Assembly: GCA_934437695.1 (NCBI GenBank)
Contig: CAKSAW010000071.1
Coordinates: 1 to 5,746, forward strand
Reading direction: 5' to 3'
Length of the DNA: 5,746 nucleotides
DNA from: an uncultured Blautia sp.
GTDB lineage: Bacteria; Bacillota; Clostridia; Lachnospirales; Lachnospiraceae
The position numbers and the translations under genes are program-made. Below are positions 1-5,746 of this stretch, one piece after another (within the stretch, counting starts at the first letter, position 1; every line of letters begins with the position of its first letter). The notes beneath the pieces were generated by a model. That model worked only from the letters and a program-made list of their open reading frames with translations. It did no database searches and was not told the origin of the DNA.

Positions 1-1908
1 CGCGACAGAGAGAATAAGAATAAAAAGAAAGATTTTGATAAGACACAGGGTGGCGGACGCAGACCAAATCAGGGCGGATTCAACAAGAACTCCAGAATCC
101 CTAAAGCTCTGCAGAAACCAACTCCTCAGCCTAAACAGGAAGAGAAAAAACCTGAGGTTAAGGAAATCACACTTCCGGAGAAAATGACAATCCGTGAGCT
201 GGCAGATGCAATGAAAATGCAGCCGTCAGCAATCGTTAAGAAACTTTTCATGCAGGGAATGATGGTTACTGTAAACCACGAGATCGACTTTGAGAAAGCT
301 CAGGAAATTGCGCTGGAATACGATATCATTGCAGAGCCGGAAGAAAAGGTAGATGTTATCGAAGAACTCCTTAAAGAGGATGAAGAAGATGAAAAAGACA
401 TGGTTCCAAGACCACCTGTAGTCTGTGTTATGGGTCATGTTGACCATGGTAAAACATCTCTTCTGGATGCCATCCGTAAGACTAATGTAACACGCGGAGA
501 GGCCGGCGGTATCACACAGCATATCGGTGCTTCTGTAGTAGAGGTTAATGACCAGAAAATCACATTCCTGGATACACCGGGACATGAAGCTTTTACAGCT
601 ATGCGTATGCGTGGTGCAAACTCTACAGACATTGCAGTTCTGGTAGTAGCAGCAGATGATGGTGTTATGCCACAGACAGTAGAAGCTATCAGCCATGCAA
701 AGGCAGCAGGTGTTGAGATTATTGTTGCGATCAACAAAATCGATAAACCAAGTGCAAATATCGAACGTGTAAAACAGGAGCTTTCTGAATATGAATTGAT
801 TCCTGAAGACTGGGGCGGAAGTACTATTTTTGTTCCTGTTTCAGCACACACAGGAGAGGGAATCGATACTCTTCTTGAAATGATCCTTCTTACAGCAGAA
901 GTATGTGAATTAAAGGCAAATCCGAACCGTTCTGCAAGAGGTCTTGTAATTGAGGCCCAGCTTGATAAAGGTAAAGGTCCGGTTGCGACTATCCTTGTTC
1001 AGAAAGGTACACTTCATATCGGAGACTTTATTGCAGCAGGAGCATGCAATGGTAAGGTTCGTGCAATGATGGATGACAAAGGACGCAGGATCAAAGAAGC
1101 AGGTCCTTCTACTCCTGTGGAGATTCTGGGACTTGGCGATGTGCCAAATGCAGGTGAAATTCTTCTTTCCTTTGACAGTGATAAAGAAGCTAAGAACTTT
1201 GCCGGTGCATTTGTATCTGAGAATAAGAACCGTCTTCTTGAGGAGACGAAAGGTAAATTATCTCTGGATAATCTCTTTGACCAGATTCAGGCAAGCGATC
1301 TGAAGGAACTTCCTCTTATTGTCAAAGCAGACGTTCAGGGATCTGTAGAAGCTGTAAAACAGAGTCTGACCAAGCTTTCCAACGAAGAAGTAGTTGTAAA
1401 AGTGATCCATGGTGGTGTTGGTGCTGTCAATGAGTCTGATGTCAGCCTTGCTGCCACATCAAATGCTATCATTATCGGATTTAATGTTCGTCCTGATGCA
1501 ACAGCAAAACAGCTTGCTGAGCAGGAAGGCGTGGATCTTCGTCTGTACAGAGTTATCTATCAGGCAATCGAAGATGTGGAAGCTGCAATGAAGGGTATGC
1601 TTGATCCTGTATTTGAAGAGAAGGTAATTGGTCATGCAGAGGTACGTCAGCTGTTCAAGGCATCCGGCATTGGTACGATCGCAGGAAGCTACATTCTGGA
1701 CGGTGTCTTCCAGAGAAACTGTAAGGTTCGTATTTCCAGAGAGGGCGAGCAGATCTTCGAAGGTGAACTTGCATCCCTGAAGAGATTTAAAGACGATGTT
1801 AAGGAAGTAAAGACAGGATACGAATGTGGTCTTGTATTTGACGGATTTAACGATGTCAAAGAAGAAGATAAGGTAGAAGCTTATATCATGGTAGAGGTAC
1901 CGAGATAG
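1..1908 (+). CDS. infB: Translation initiation factor IF-2, 3' part (5' end outside window)
   Basis: IF-2 is the GTPase that brings fMet-tRNA to the 30S start complex and promotes 50S joining. The frame is open from base 1, so 635 C-terminal residues are visible and the true start lies upstream. Visible residues 1-60 are Lys/Gly/Asn/Pro-rich low complexity, the linker typical of the long IF-2 N-terminal region. An IF2-N helical module follows (about 62-110), then an acidic stretch and the G domain: G1 GHVDHGKT at 145-152, GGITQHIG switch region about 169-176, G3 DTPGH at 191-195, G4 NKID at 245-248, G5 SAHTGEG from 281. Domains II to IV (the last binding fMet-tRNA) fill the rest and end in VEVPR. 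All GTPase motifs are intact. It ends in tandem in-frame stops (TAG TAA). The Met at 184 is an internal codon, not the gene start. Identification is very secure. Confidence 0.98.
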   Translation, partial: RDRENKNKKKDFDKTQGGGRRPNQGGFNKNSRIPKALQKPTPQPKQEEKKPEVKEITLPEKMTIRELADAMKMQPSAIVKKLFMQGMMVTVNHEIDFEKAQEIALEYDIIAEPEEKVDVIEELLKEDEEDEKDMVPRPPVVCVMGHVDHGKTSLLDAIRKTNVTRGEAGGITQHIGASVVEVNDQKITFLDTPGHEAFTAMRMRGANSTDIAVLVVAADDGVMPQTVEAISHAKAAGVEIIVAINKIDKPSANIERVKQELSEYELIPEDWGGSTIFVPVSAHTGEGIDTLLEMILLTAEVCELKANPNRSARGLVIEAQLDKGKGPVATILVQKGTLHIGDFIAAGACNGKVRAMMDDKGRRIKEAGPSTPVEILGLGDVPNAGEILLSFDSDKEAKNFAGAFVSENKNRLLEETKGKLSLDNLFDQIQASDLKELPLIVKADVQGSVEAVKQSLTKLSNEEVVVKVIHGGVGAVNESDVSLAATSNAIIIGFNVRPDATAKQLAEQEGVDLRLYRVIYQAIEDVEAAMKGMLDPVFEEKVIGHAEVRQLFKASGIGTIAGSYILDGVFQRNCKVRISREGEQIFEGELASLKRFKDDVKEVKTGYECGLVFDGFNDVKEEDKVEAYIMVEVPR

Positions 1909-1936
1909 TAAGCTGATAAACAGTAACGGTAAATAC

Positions 1937-1979
1937 AGGTGCGCGATTCATGGTGTTACGTACAGCGTGGCGCGCACCT
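1937..1979 (+). other. GC-rich hairpin in the infB-rbfA gap
   Basis: A perfect 9-bp inverted repeat, AGGTGCGCG (1937-1945) and CGCGCACCT (1971-1979), encloses a 25-base loop. Inside the loop CATG (1949-1952) can pair with CGTG (1966-1969), including one G-U, which would extend the structure past an internal loop. The following bases TTGTTTG are T-rich but interrupted, so this is not a convincing intrinsic terminator. It could be a weak attenuator, an mRNA processing site or a stabiliser at the 3' end of the infB message. The stem is seen directly; the role is unknown. It is the only sizeable structure in the 102-base gap. Confidence 0.7.
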
Positions 1980-1994
1980 TGTTTGTAGATATAT

Positions 1995-1999
1995 AGGAG
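1995..1999 (+). promoter_or_regulatory. Ribosome binding site of rbfA
   Basis: AGGAG lies 11 bases before the ATG at 2011, slightly long but acceptable spacing. It decides the rbfA start. An in-frame GTG at 1939 would add 24 residues, but those are encoded by the GC-rich hairpin and do not resemble RbfA, so the ATG is preferred. Confidence 0.75.
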
Positions 2000-2010
2000 T
2001 GAAACTTAAA

Positions 2011-2403
2011 ATGAGAAAAAACAGTATTAAGAATACCCGGATCAATGGCGAGGTTCAGAAAGAACTCAGTACCATTATCCGCAATGAGATCAAGGACCCG
2101 CGTATTCATCCAATGACCTCTGTCATGGCTGTAGAAGTGGCTCCTGATCTGAAAACCTGTAAGGCATACATCAGCGTTCTGGGAGAGAAAGAAGCAAAAG
2201 AGGCAACTATCAAAGGGCTTAAAAGTGCAGAAGGCTATATCAGACGCCAGCTTGCACGTAATCTGAATCTGAGAAATACACCGGAGATCCGTTTCATCCT
2301 GGATGAATCGATTGAATATGGTGTAAATATGTCAAAACTTATTGATGATGTTACCAGAAAAGATAACTCCCATAAACCGGCTGAGGAGCAGGAAGAAAAT
2401 TAA
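2011..2403 (+). CDS. rbfA: 30S ribosome-binding factor RbfA
   Basis: RbfA is a small assembly factor that binds the immature 30S subunit and helps mature the 5' end of 16S rRNA. The 130-residue product has the usual length and a single type II KH-like fold. Family signatures visible: N-terminal helix with the R-x-N-x-E-x-QKEL pattern (10-19), KDPRI at 28-32, the strand SVMAVEVAPDL (37-47), KAYISVLG (51-58), the helix with the A-x-G element SAEGYIRR (72-79; A73, G75), and the C-terminal strand IRFILDESIEYG (93-104). A polar, acidic tail (about 115-130) is probably disordered. The stop at 2401-2403 is 12 bases ahead of the next gene, whose ribosome binding site starts directly after it, so cotranscription is near certain. 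ylxP, found between infB and rbfA in Bacillus subtilis, is absent here. Confidence 0.96.
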   Translation: MRKNSIKNTRINGEVQKELSTIIRNEIKDPRIHPMTSVMAVEVAPDLKTCKAYISVLGEKEAKEATIKGLKSAEGYIRRQLARNLNLRNTPEIRFILDESIEYGVNMSKLIDDVTRKDNSHKPAEEQEEN

Positions 2404-2415
2404 GAGGGTGAGAAC

Positions 2416-3378
2416 ATGAAAAATATTGCGGAAATACTGGAAGGTGTGAAGACAATGGGAATCGGCGGACATATCCGTCCGGATGGTGACTGCGTTGGTT
2501 CCTGTATGGCGTTATATTTATATGTAAAAACCTATTATCCGGAAATTCAGGTGGATGTTTACCTGGAAAATCCAAAACCTGTTTTCGGACATATTGACTG
2601 TATGGATGAGATCAGAACAGAACTGGACGGTGACAGAGAGTATGATCTTTTTGTTACCTGTGATGTGAGTTCCAGAGACAGACTTGCACTTGCAGGTCCG
2701 TACTTTGATACAGCAAAAAAGACAGTATGCATTGATCATCATGTCAGCAATCCTGGATTTGCACAGATCAATCATATAAGAGGAGAAGTCAGCTCTGCAT
2801 GCGAAGTCCTTTACGGACTGCTCGACCCTGAGAAGGTGATCCGTACTATTGCAGTACCGATCTATACGGGAATGGTTCATGATACAGGAGTGTTCCAGTA
2901 TTCTTCAACTTCACCGGAAACCATGCGTATTGCAGGGGAACTGATGAAAACAGGGTTTAATTTCAGCAGGATCATAGATGAGTCCTTTTATCAGAAAACG
3001 TATGTCCAGAATCAGGTGATGGGACGTGTCCTTGCAGAAAGTATCATGCTTCTGGATGGAAAATGTATTGTGGGATACCTTAAGAAAAAGGACATGGAGT
3101 TCTATGGTGTGGATGGCAAAGATCTGGATGGCATTGTCAGCCAGCTCCGCCTTACAGAGGGAGTAGAGGTTGCAATGTTTCTCTATGAACTGGAGACGCA
3201 GTCCTTTAAGGTTTCCCTGCGTTCCAATGGAAACGTGGATGTGAGTAAGGTTGCCGTATATTTTGGCGGCGGCGGACATATGAGAGCAGCGGGATGTGAT
3301 CTCCAGGGCTCTGTATATGATGTGATCAACAATGTGACAGCGCAGATATATAAACAGTTTCAGGAGCTTGAGGTCTGA
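2416..3378 (+). CDS. nrnA: DHH/DHHA1 phosphoesterase, NrnA-like (nanoRNase / pAp phosphatase)
   Basis: This 320-residue protein has the two-domain layout of the DHH/DHHA1 family, cytosolic with no signal peptide or membrane segment. The metal-binding DHH domain shows motif I GHIRPDGDCVGS (18-29; H19, D23, D25), motif II CDVSS (82-86; D83), motif III DHH (107-109), and motif IV TGMVHDTG (151-158; D156). The DHHA1 substrate domain carries the RS-N-GNVDVSKVA segment (269-280) and GGGGH-x-x-AAG (284-293). NrnA enzymes remove nucleotides from 2-5-mer RNAs and hydrolyse pAp to AMP; some relatives cleave cyclic dinucleotide products (pGpG, pApA), and sequence alone does not separate these activities. 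GAGGGTG five bases before the ATG is a good ribosome binding site. The TGA overlaps the truB ATG by one base, implying translational coupling. The family call is secure, the exact substrate is not. Confidence 0.9.
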   Translation: MKNIAEILEGVKTMGIGGHIRPDGDCVGSCMALYLYVKTYYPEIQVDVYLENPKPVFGHIDCMDEIRTELDGDREYDLFVTCDVSSRDRLALAGPYFDTAKKTVCIDHHVSNPGFAQINHIRGEVSSACEVLYGLLDPEKVIRTIAVPIYTGMVHDTGVFQYSSTSPETMRIAGELMKTGFNFSRIIDESFYQKTYVQNQVMGRVLAESIMLLDGKCIVGYLKKKDMEFYGVDGKDLDGIVSQLRLTEGVEVAMFLYELETQSFKVSLRSNGNVDVSKVAVYFGGGGHMRAAGCDLQGSVYDVINNVTAQIYKQFQELEV

Positions 3379-4262
3379 TGGATGGAGTAATTGTGATCCG
3401 TAAGGAAAAAGGATTTACTTCCCATGATGTGGTGGCAAAGCTGCGAGGTATTCTTCATATGAAGAAAATCGGACATACAGGAACTCTTGATCCTGATGCA
3501 GAAGGGGTACTCCCGGTGGCTCTGGGAAAGGCTACCCGTCTGGTGGATATGATTACAGATAAAGAGAAGACTTACGAGGCAGTGATGCGTCTGGGGGTTG
3601 TCACAGATACCCAGGATATGAGTGGAACGGTTCTTTCGCAGACAGAGGATATTTCGGTCACAGAAGAGGAACTTCGTACAGTGATCGGATCTTTTGTGGG
3701 AGATTATATGCAGGTGCCCCCTATGTACTCGGCACTGAAGGTCAATGGAAAGAAGCTTTATGAGCTTGCAAGGGAAGGCAAGACTGTAGAGCGTAAAGCC
3801 AGACCTGTGCATTTTTATGAGATAGAGATTCTTGATATTGATTTTCCACTGGTCCGTTTCTGTGTAACCTGCAGTAAAGGAACCTATATCCGCACTTTAT
3901 GCCATGATATTGGAGAAAAGCTGGGCTGTGGAGCTGCCATGGAAACACTTCTGAGAACAAAAGTGGGCAGATTTACTCTGGATGATGCTATTACTCTGGC
4001 ACAGGCAGAAGAGGCAGTGCAGGCAGGGGAGATTGAGAGTAAGGTAGCTGGCATTGAACAGATCCTTGCAGAGTACCCGCGTGTATGCTGCACAGAAGCA
4101 GGGGACAGACTTCTGGCTAATGGAAATCCTCTGGTACAGGCGCTGGTCAGTGCAGAAGAAAAAGGCGGCTGGATCCGTATGTGCAGCAGCCAGGGGAATT
4201 TTGCCGGAGTTTATCAGTGGGATGAAAAGAGAGACAGATATTTCCCTGTAAAAATGTTTTAG
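3378..4262 (+). CDS. truB: tRNA pseudouridine(55) synthase TruB
   Basis: TruB isomerises U55 to pseudouridine in the T-loop of tRNAs and also acts as a tRNA folding chaperone. The 294-residue product begins with MDGVIVIRKEKGFTSHDVV, the canonical family N-terminus, which fixes the start. Motif II, GHTGTLDPDAEGVLP (32-46), contains the catalytic Asp38. Tyr66 in KTYEAVMRLG (64-73) matches the conserved active-site Tyr. QVPPMYSALKVNGKKLYELAR follows in mid-protein, then CSKGTYIRTL with the conserved Arg. About 70 C-terminal residues form the small TruB_C/PUA-like domain that grips the tRNA acceptor stem. The ATG overlaps the preceding TGA (TGATG); upstream GAGG (3370-3373) and AGGAG (3362-3366) lie inside the phosphoesterase gene, so reinitiation or coupling is likely. 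Nothing is missing. Confidence 0.97.
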   Translation: MDGVIVIRKEKGFTSHDVVAKLRGILHMKKIGHTGTLDPDAEGVLPVALGKATRLVDMITDKEKTYEAVMRLGVVTDTQDMSGTVLSQTEDISVTEEELRTVIGSFVGDYMQVPPMYSALKVNGKKLYELAREGKTVERKARPVHFYEIEILDIDFPLVRFCVTCSKGTYIRTLCHDIGEKLGCGAAMETLLRTKVGRFTLDDAITLAQAEEAVQAGEIESKVAGIEQILAEYPRVCCTEAGDRLLANGNPLVQALVSAEEKGGWIRMCSSQGNFAGVYQWDEKRDRYFPVKMF

Positions 4263-4265
4263 GAG
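4261..4265 (+). promoter_or_regulatory. ribF ribosome binding site overlapping the truB stop
   Basis: AGGAG uses the last two bases of the truB TAG stop as its first two bases and sits five bases from the ribF ATG. A ribosome terminating on truB therefore sits directly on the ribF initiation site, an arrangement that favours coupled translation. Confidence 0.85.
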
Positions 4266-4270
4266 ACACC

Positions 4271-5170
4271 ATGGAATATTTAAGGATTGAAAATGATTTT
4301 CCCAGAATTTCACACAGTGCGGTAACACTTGGGAAGTTTGACGGCATACACCGTGGACATCAGAAACTGGTTGAGAAAATTATTGAGCAGAAACAGGAAG
4401 GGGCACAGGCAGTTGTGCTTGCACTTGGAACTGCCTCAAGAACAATCCTCACAAAGGAAGAGAGATGCCGTGTTCTGGAAAAGATGGGTGTGGATGTATT
4501 GCTGGAATGTCCGCTCACAGACAAAATACGGCATATGAAAGCTGAGAATTTTATAAAAGAAATACTGATAGGAGACCTGCAGGCTTCCTATGTGGCAGTT
4601 GGAGAGGATTTCCGTTTTGGCTATGAACGGAAAGGAACCCCTGCCATGCTGAAAGAGTTCGGAAAGAAATACGGATTTCACACAGAGATCCTGCCAAAAG
4701 AGATGGATGGGCGCCGTAAAATCAGCAGTACCTTTGTAAGGGAAGAACTGAACAGAGGAAATATGGAAAAATTCCATTTTCTTATGGGTACAGATTTCTC
4801 AGTGGAAGGGATAGTTGAACATGGACGTGGGATGGGACATAAATATCTTCTTCCCACTACAAACCTGATCCCGCCGGCTGAGAAACTGATGCCTCCAAAC
4901 GGGGTTTATATTACGGAATCTCATTTTAAAGACAGGACTTATCAGGGAATCACCAATGTAGGACATAAACCTACAGTTGGCGGTGAAAAATTTATCGGTG
5001 TGGAGACATACCTGTTTGACTGTGATGAAGATCTGTATGGAGAATACTGTAAAGTAGATTTTAAAAAATTCCTCAGACCTGAGCAGAAATTTTCTTCTCT
5101 GGAAGCGCTGAAAGCACAGCTGGAGAGGGACGCTGTGAAAGGAAAGGAATATTTTAAAACTTTATTGTAA
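4271..5170 (+). CDS. ribF: Bifunctional riboflavin kinase / FMN adenylyltransferase (FAD synthetase)
   Basis: RibF converts riboflavin to FMN with ATP (C-terminal kinase module) and FMN to FAD (N-terminal adenylyltransferase). The 299-residue length is normal. N-terminal module: GKFDGIHRGH (21-30; H27 and H30 form the HxGH-type ATP site), VGEDFRFG (110-117), and ISSTFVRE (151-158; S153, T154, R157). Kinase module: GIVEHGRGMGH (180-190), PTTN (195-198, replacing the usual PTAN), NGVY (210-213), ITNVGHKPTVGG (227-238), the probable catalytic Glu245 in VETYLFD, and the RPEQKF segment (269-274). Oddities: the F-[DE]-P-x-P motif normally found near residue 51 is absent and that loop is several residues short; GR-x-x-GFPT is GH-x-x-LLPT here. 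The enzyme is probably still active because both catalytic clusters remain. B. subtilis keeps its homologue (ribC) at the same place between truB and rpsO. No FMN riboswitch is visible upstream. Confidence 0.94.
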   Translation: MEYLRIENDFPRISHSAVTLGKFDGIHRGHQKLVEKIIEQKQEGAQAVVLALGTASRTILTKEERCRVLEKMGVDVLLECPLTDKIRHMKAENFIKEILIGDLQASYVAVGEDFRFGYERKGTPAMLKEFGKKYGFHTEILPKEMDGRRKISSTFVREELNRGNMEKFHFLMGTDFSVEGIVEHGRGMGHKYLLPTTNLIPPAEKLMPPNGVYITESHFKDRTYQGITNVGHKPTVGGEKFIGVETYLFDCDEDLYGEYCKVDFKKFLRPEQKFSSLEALKAQLERDAVKGKEYFKTLL

Positions 5171-5187
5171 CTTTATAAAAAAAGAGG

Positions 5188-5216
5188 TTTACACACCAGA
5201 AGCAATGTGCTATACT
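5188..5216 (+). promoter_or_regulatory. Probable sigma-A promoter of rpsO
   Basis: A -35 box TTTACA (5188-5193) and a -10 box TATACT (5211-5216) are separated by exactly 17 bases. TG at 5208-5209 supplies an extended -10. An A/T-rich stretch (5171-5184) just upstream, overlapping the end of the ribF transcript, resembles an UP element. Transcription would start near 5222-5224, giving a leader of about 100 nt. I see no terminator between ribF and rpsO, so rpsO would be read both from the operon and from this internal promoter, which fits the need for high S15 output. The elements are seen directly; activity is inferred. Confidence 0.82.
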
Positions 5217-5322
5217 AACCAAGGTGAATTTAGCCCATGTTCAGGGACAGGACACTCCGACCATCTCTTAATATGCGGCGATCAATCAATAATAATCATA
5301 AGAATACAGGAGGAAATCAAAA
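5217..5322 (+). promoter_or_regulatory. rpsO 5' leader, candidate S15 autoregulatory RNA
   Basis: About 100 nt lie between the promoter and the rpsO ATG, longer than a ribosome binding site requires. Short pairings are visible: GGT (5223-5225) with ACC (5260-5262), CCC (5234-5236) with GGG (5244-5246), or instead TGTTC (5238-5242) with GGACA (5250-5254), and CCG (5257-5259) with CGG (5276-5278). CTCC (5255-5258) could mask GGAG of the ribosome binding site (5309-5312). From about 5281 the RNA is A/T-rich and probably unstructured. S15 represses its own mRNA in several phyla through unrelated leader structures; I cannot match this one to a named class. The role is inferred from position. Confidence 0.45.
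5308..5314 (+). promoter_or_regulatory. Strong ribosome binding site of rpsO
   Basis: AGGAGGA is the best match to the 16S rRNA 3' end in the window, eight bases before the ATG at 5323, as expected for a highly expressed ribosomal protein. Its second half touches the start-codon hairpin described separately. Confidence 0.9.
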
Positions 5323-5330
5323 ATGATTTC
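5313..5330 (+). promoter_or_regulatory. Hairpin over the rpsO start codon
   Basis: GAAATCA (5313-5319) and TGATTTC (5324-5330) form a perfect 7-bp inverted repeat with a four-base AAAA loop (5320-5323). The stem takes in the last G of the ribosome binding site on one side and the U and G of the AUG plus codons 2 and 3 on the other; the A of the AUG sits in the loop. Formed in the mRNA it would hinder initiation, and stabilising it, for example by S15, could repress translation. The repeat is seen; the regulatory role is inference. Confidence 0.55.
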
Positions 5331-5589
5331 AAAAGAAAAGAAAGCAGCGATCATGAAAGAATATGCAAGAACTGAAGGCGACACAGGATCACCGGAAGTA
5401 CAGGTAGCAGTTCTTACAGCAAGAATTCAGGAACTTACAGAGCATTTACAGAGCAACCATAAAGATCATCACTCCAGACGTGGTCTTCTGAAAATGGTAG
5501 GTCAGAGACGTGGACTGTTAGCTTACCTGAAGAAAACAGACATCGAAAGATACCGTGCACTGATTGAAAAATTAGGCTTAAGAAAATAA
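5323..5589 (+). CDS. rpsO: 30S ribosomal protein S15
   Basis: S15 is a primary 16S rRNA-binding protein that docks at the helix 20/21/22 junction in the platform of the 30S subunit and also takes part in a bridge to 50S. The 88-residue product matches the family length and reads through all its hallmarks: TGSPEVQVA (21-29), the DHHSRRGLL rRNA-contact loop (48-56), [14 protein letters not shown] (58-71), and the C-terminal IEKLGLRK (81-88). It is wholly alpha-helical and basic. The strong AGGAGGA site confirms the start. It has its own promoter and leader and ends in tandem stops (TAA TAG) 20 bases before an intrinsic terminator, so it can be a monocistronic unit as well as the tail of the operon. 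The usual next gene is pnp, beyond the window. Confidence 0.98.
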   Translation: MISKEKKAAIMKEYARTEGDTGSPEVQVAVLTARIQELTEHLQSNHKDHHSRRGLLKMVGQRRGLLAYLKKTDIERYRALIEKLGLRK

Positions 5590-5609
5590 TAGCCTTTTAG
5601 TATGCGGAA

Positions 5610-5639
5610 GGGGGCGGATTTCCATCCGCCTCCCTTTTT
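5610..5639 (+). terminator. Rho-independent terminator of rpsO
   Basis: A ten-bp GC-rich stem pairs GGGGGCGGAT (5610-5619) with ATCCGCCTCC (5624-5633), including one G-U pair, around a TTCC loop. One C and five T residues (5634-5639) follow. It has no T-run on the opposite strand, so it works in the rpsO direction only. It closes the infB-rpsO transcript, at least partly. Confidence 0.93.
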
Positions 5640-5644
5640 ATGTG

Positions 5645-5730
5645 ACAGGAGTTATTTCCGAGACTACTGAAAAGATTATTTTATAAAAATAACTGAAAAA
5701 GTAGTTTTTTCAGTTGTTTCGGACTCCTGT
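5645..5730 (+). repeat. Long imperfect palindrome / RNA hairpin downstream of rpsO
   Basis: The two arms pair almost continuously: 5645-5652 with 5723-5730 (8 bp, ACAGGAGT/ACTCCTGT), a five-base bulge on the left (5653-5657), 5658-5664 with 5716-5722 (7 bp), a T-T mismatch, 5666-5675 with 5705-5714 (10 bp), then 5676-5682 with 5698-5704 (7 bp, two G-U) and a loop of about 15 bases. That is about 32 base pairs. Only TTTT (5730-5733) follows, so it is at best a weak second terminator. It lies where the pnp leader is expected, so an RNase III-type processing site is possible; a miniature inverted-repeat element is the alternative. No gene is visible from 5590 to the window end. Confidence 0.75.
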
Positions 5731-5746
5731 TTTAGAGCGTGTTTGA

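Noticed and set aside
177..186. Internal start of a short IF-2 form at the Met codon at 184
   Set aside because: GGAG is only three bases before the ATG, too close for good initiation, and the frame is open and IF-2-like upstream. Shorter IF-2 forms exist in E. coli, but nothing here specifically supports one.
226..851. Antisense open frames across infB (226-696 and 435-851)
   Set aside because: They are mirror frames of a strongly conserved GTPase domain, with no ribosome binding site support and no recognisable protein features.
1939..2010. In-frame GTG extension of rbfA by 24 residues
   Set aside because: The added residues are encoded by the GC-rich hairpin, have no RbfA character, and a ribosome binding site precedes the ATG at 2011.
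4200..4270. FMN riboswitch for ribF
   Set aside because: Only eight bases separate truB and ribF, and no structured leader is present.
2351..4777. Other antisense or out-of-frame open frames across the phosphoesterase, truB and ribF genes
   Set aside because: All lie within well-identified genes in another frame; their products are rich in Cys, His and Ser runs typical of spurious reading.
5171..5187. Terminator after ribF
   Set aside because: The stretch is A-rich with no GC stem and no T-run; readthrough into rpsO is more likely.
5641..5690. Promoter for the next gene around TATAAA at 5682-5687
   Set aside because: No acceptable -35 box lies 16-18 bases upstream, and the bases belong to the long palindrome.

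Overview
The window is a segment of a conserved bacterial translation and RNA-metabolism operon, with every gene on the + strand. The order is infB (3' part) - rbfA - nrnA-like DHH phosphoesterase - truB - ribF - rpsO. A phosphoesterase between rbfA and truB, no ylxP between infB and rbfA, AGGAG-type ribosome binding sites and moderately AT-rich codon use point to a Clostridia member, most likely Lachnospiraceae. That taxonomic placement is inference from gene order and protein flavour; no database was searched.

Layout. Positions 1-1908 hold the 3' part of infB (translation initiation factor IF-2), open at the left edge. A 102-base gap (1909-2010) follows and contains a GC-rich hairpin with a perfect 9-bp stem. 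From 2011 to 5170 four genes are packed tightly: rbfA, then 12 bases, nrnA-like, which overlaps truB by one base (TGATG), then 8 bases, ribF. The gap 5171-5322 holds a strong sigma-A-type promoter (TTTACA, 17 bases, extended TATACT) and a leader of about 100 nt for rpsO. rpsO (ribosomal protein S15, 5323-5589) ends at a textbook intrinsic terminator (5610-5639). The last stretch (5645-5730) folds into a long imperfect hairpin of about 32 base pairs. The window stops just after it, where pnp (PNPase) would be expected by comparison with related genomes.

How the genes fit together. IF-2 starts translation; RbfA and S15 act in 30S assembly; TruB makes pseudouridine 55 in tRNA. The DHH phosphoesterase probably finishes RNA decay by degrading nanoRNAs and recycles pAp. 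RibF makes FMN and FAD, a long-standing passenger of this operon. If pnp follows, PNPase would generate short oligonucleotides that the DHH enzyme removes.

The coding content is ordinary and conserved. The signals worth attention are non-coding: the long bistable hairpin after rpsO, a 7-bp hairpin directly over the rpsO start codon inside a probable S15 control leader, and the infB-rbfA hairpin. The ATP-site and flavokinase motifs of RibF also depart from the common consensus. I see no mobile-element gene, CRISPR array, tRNA or rRNA.
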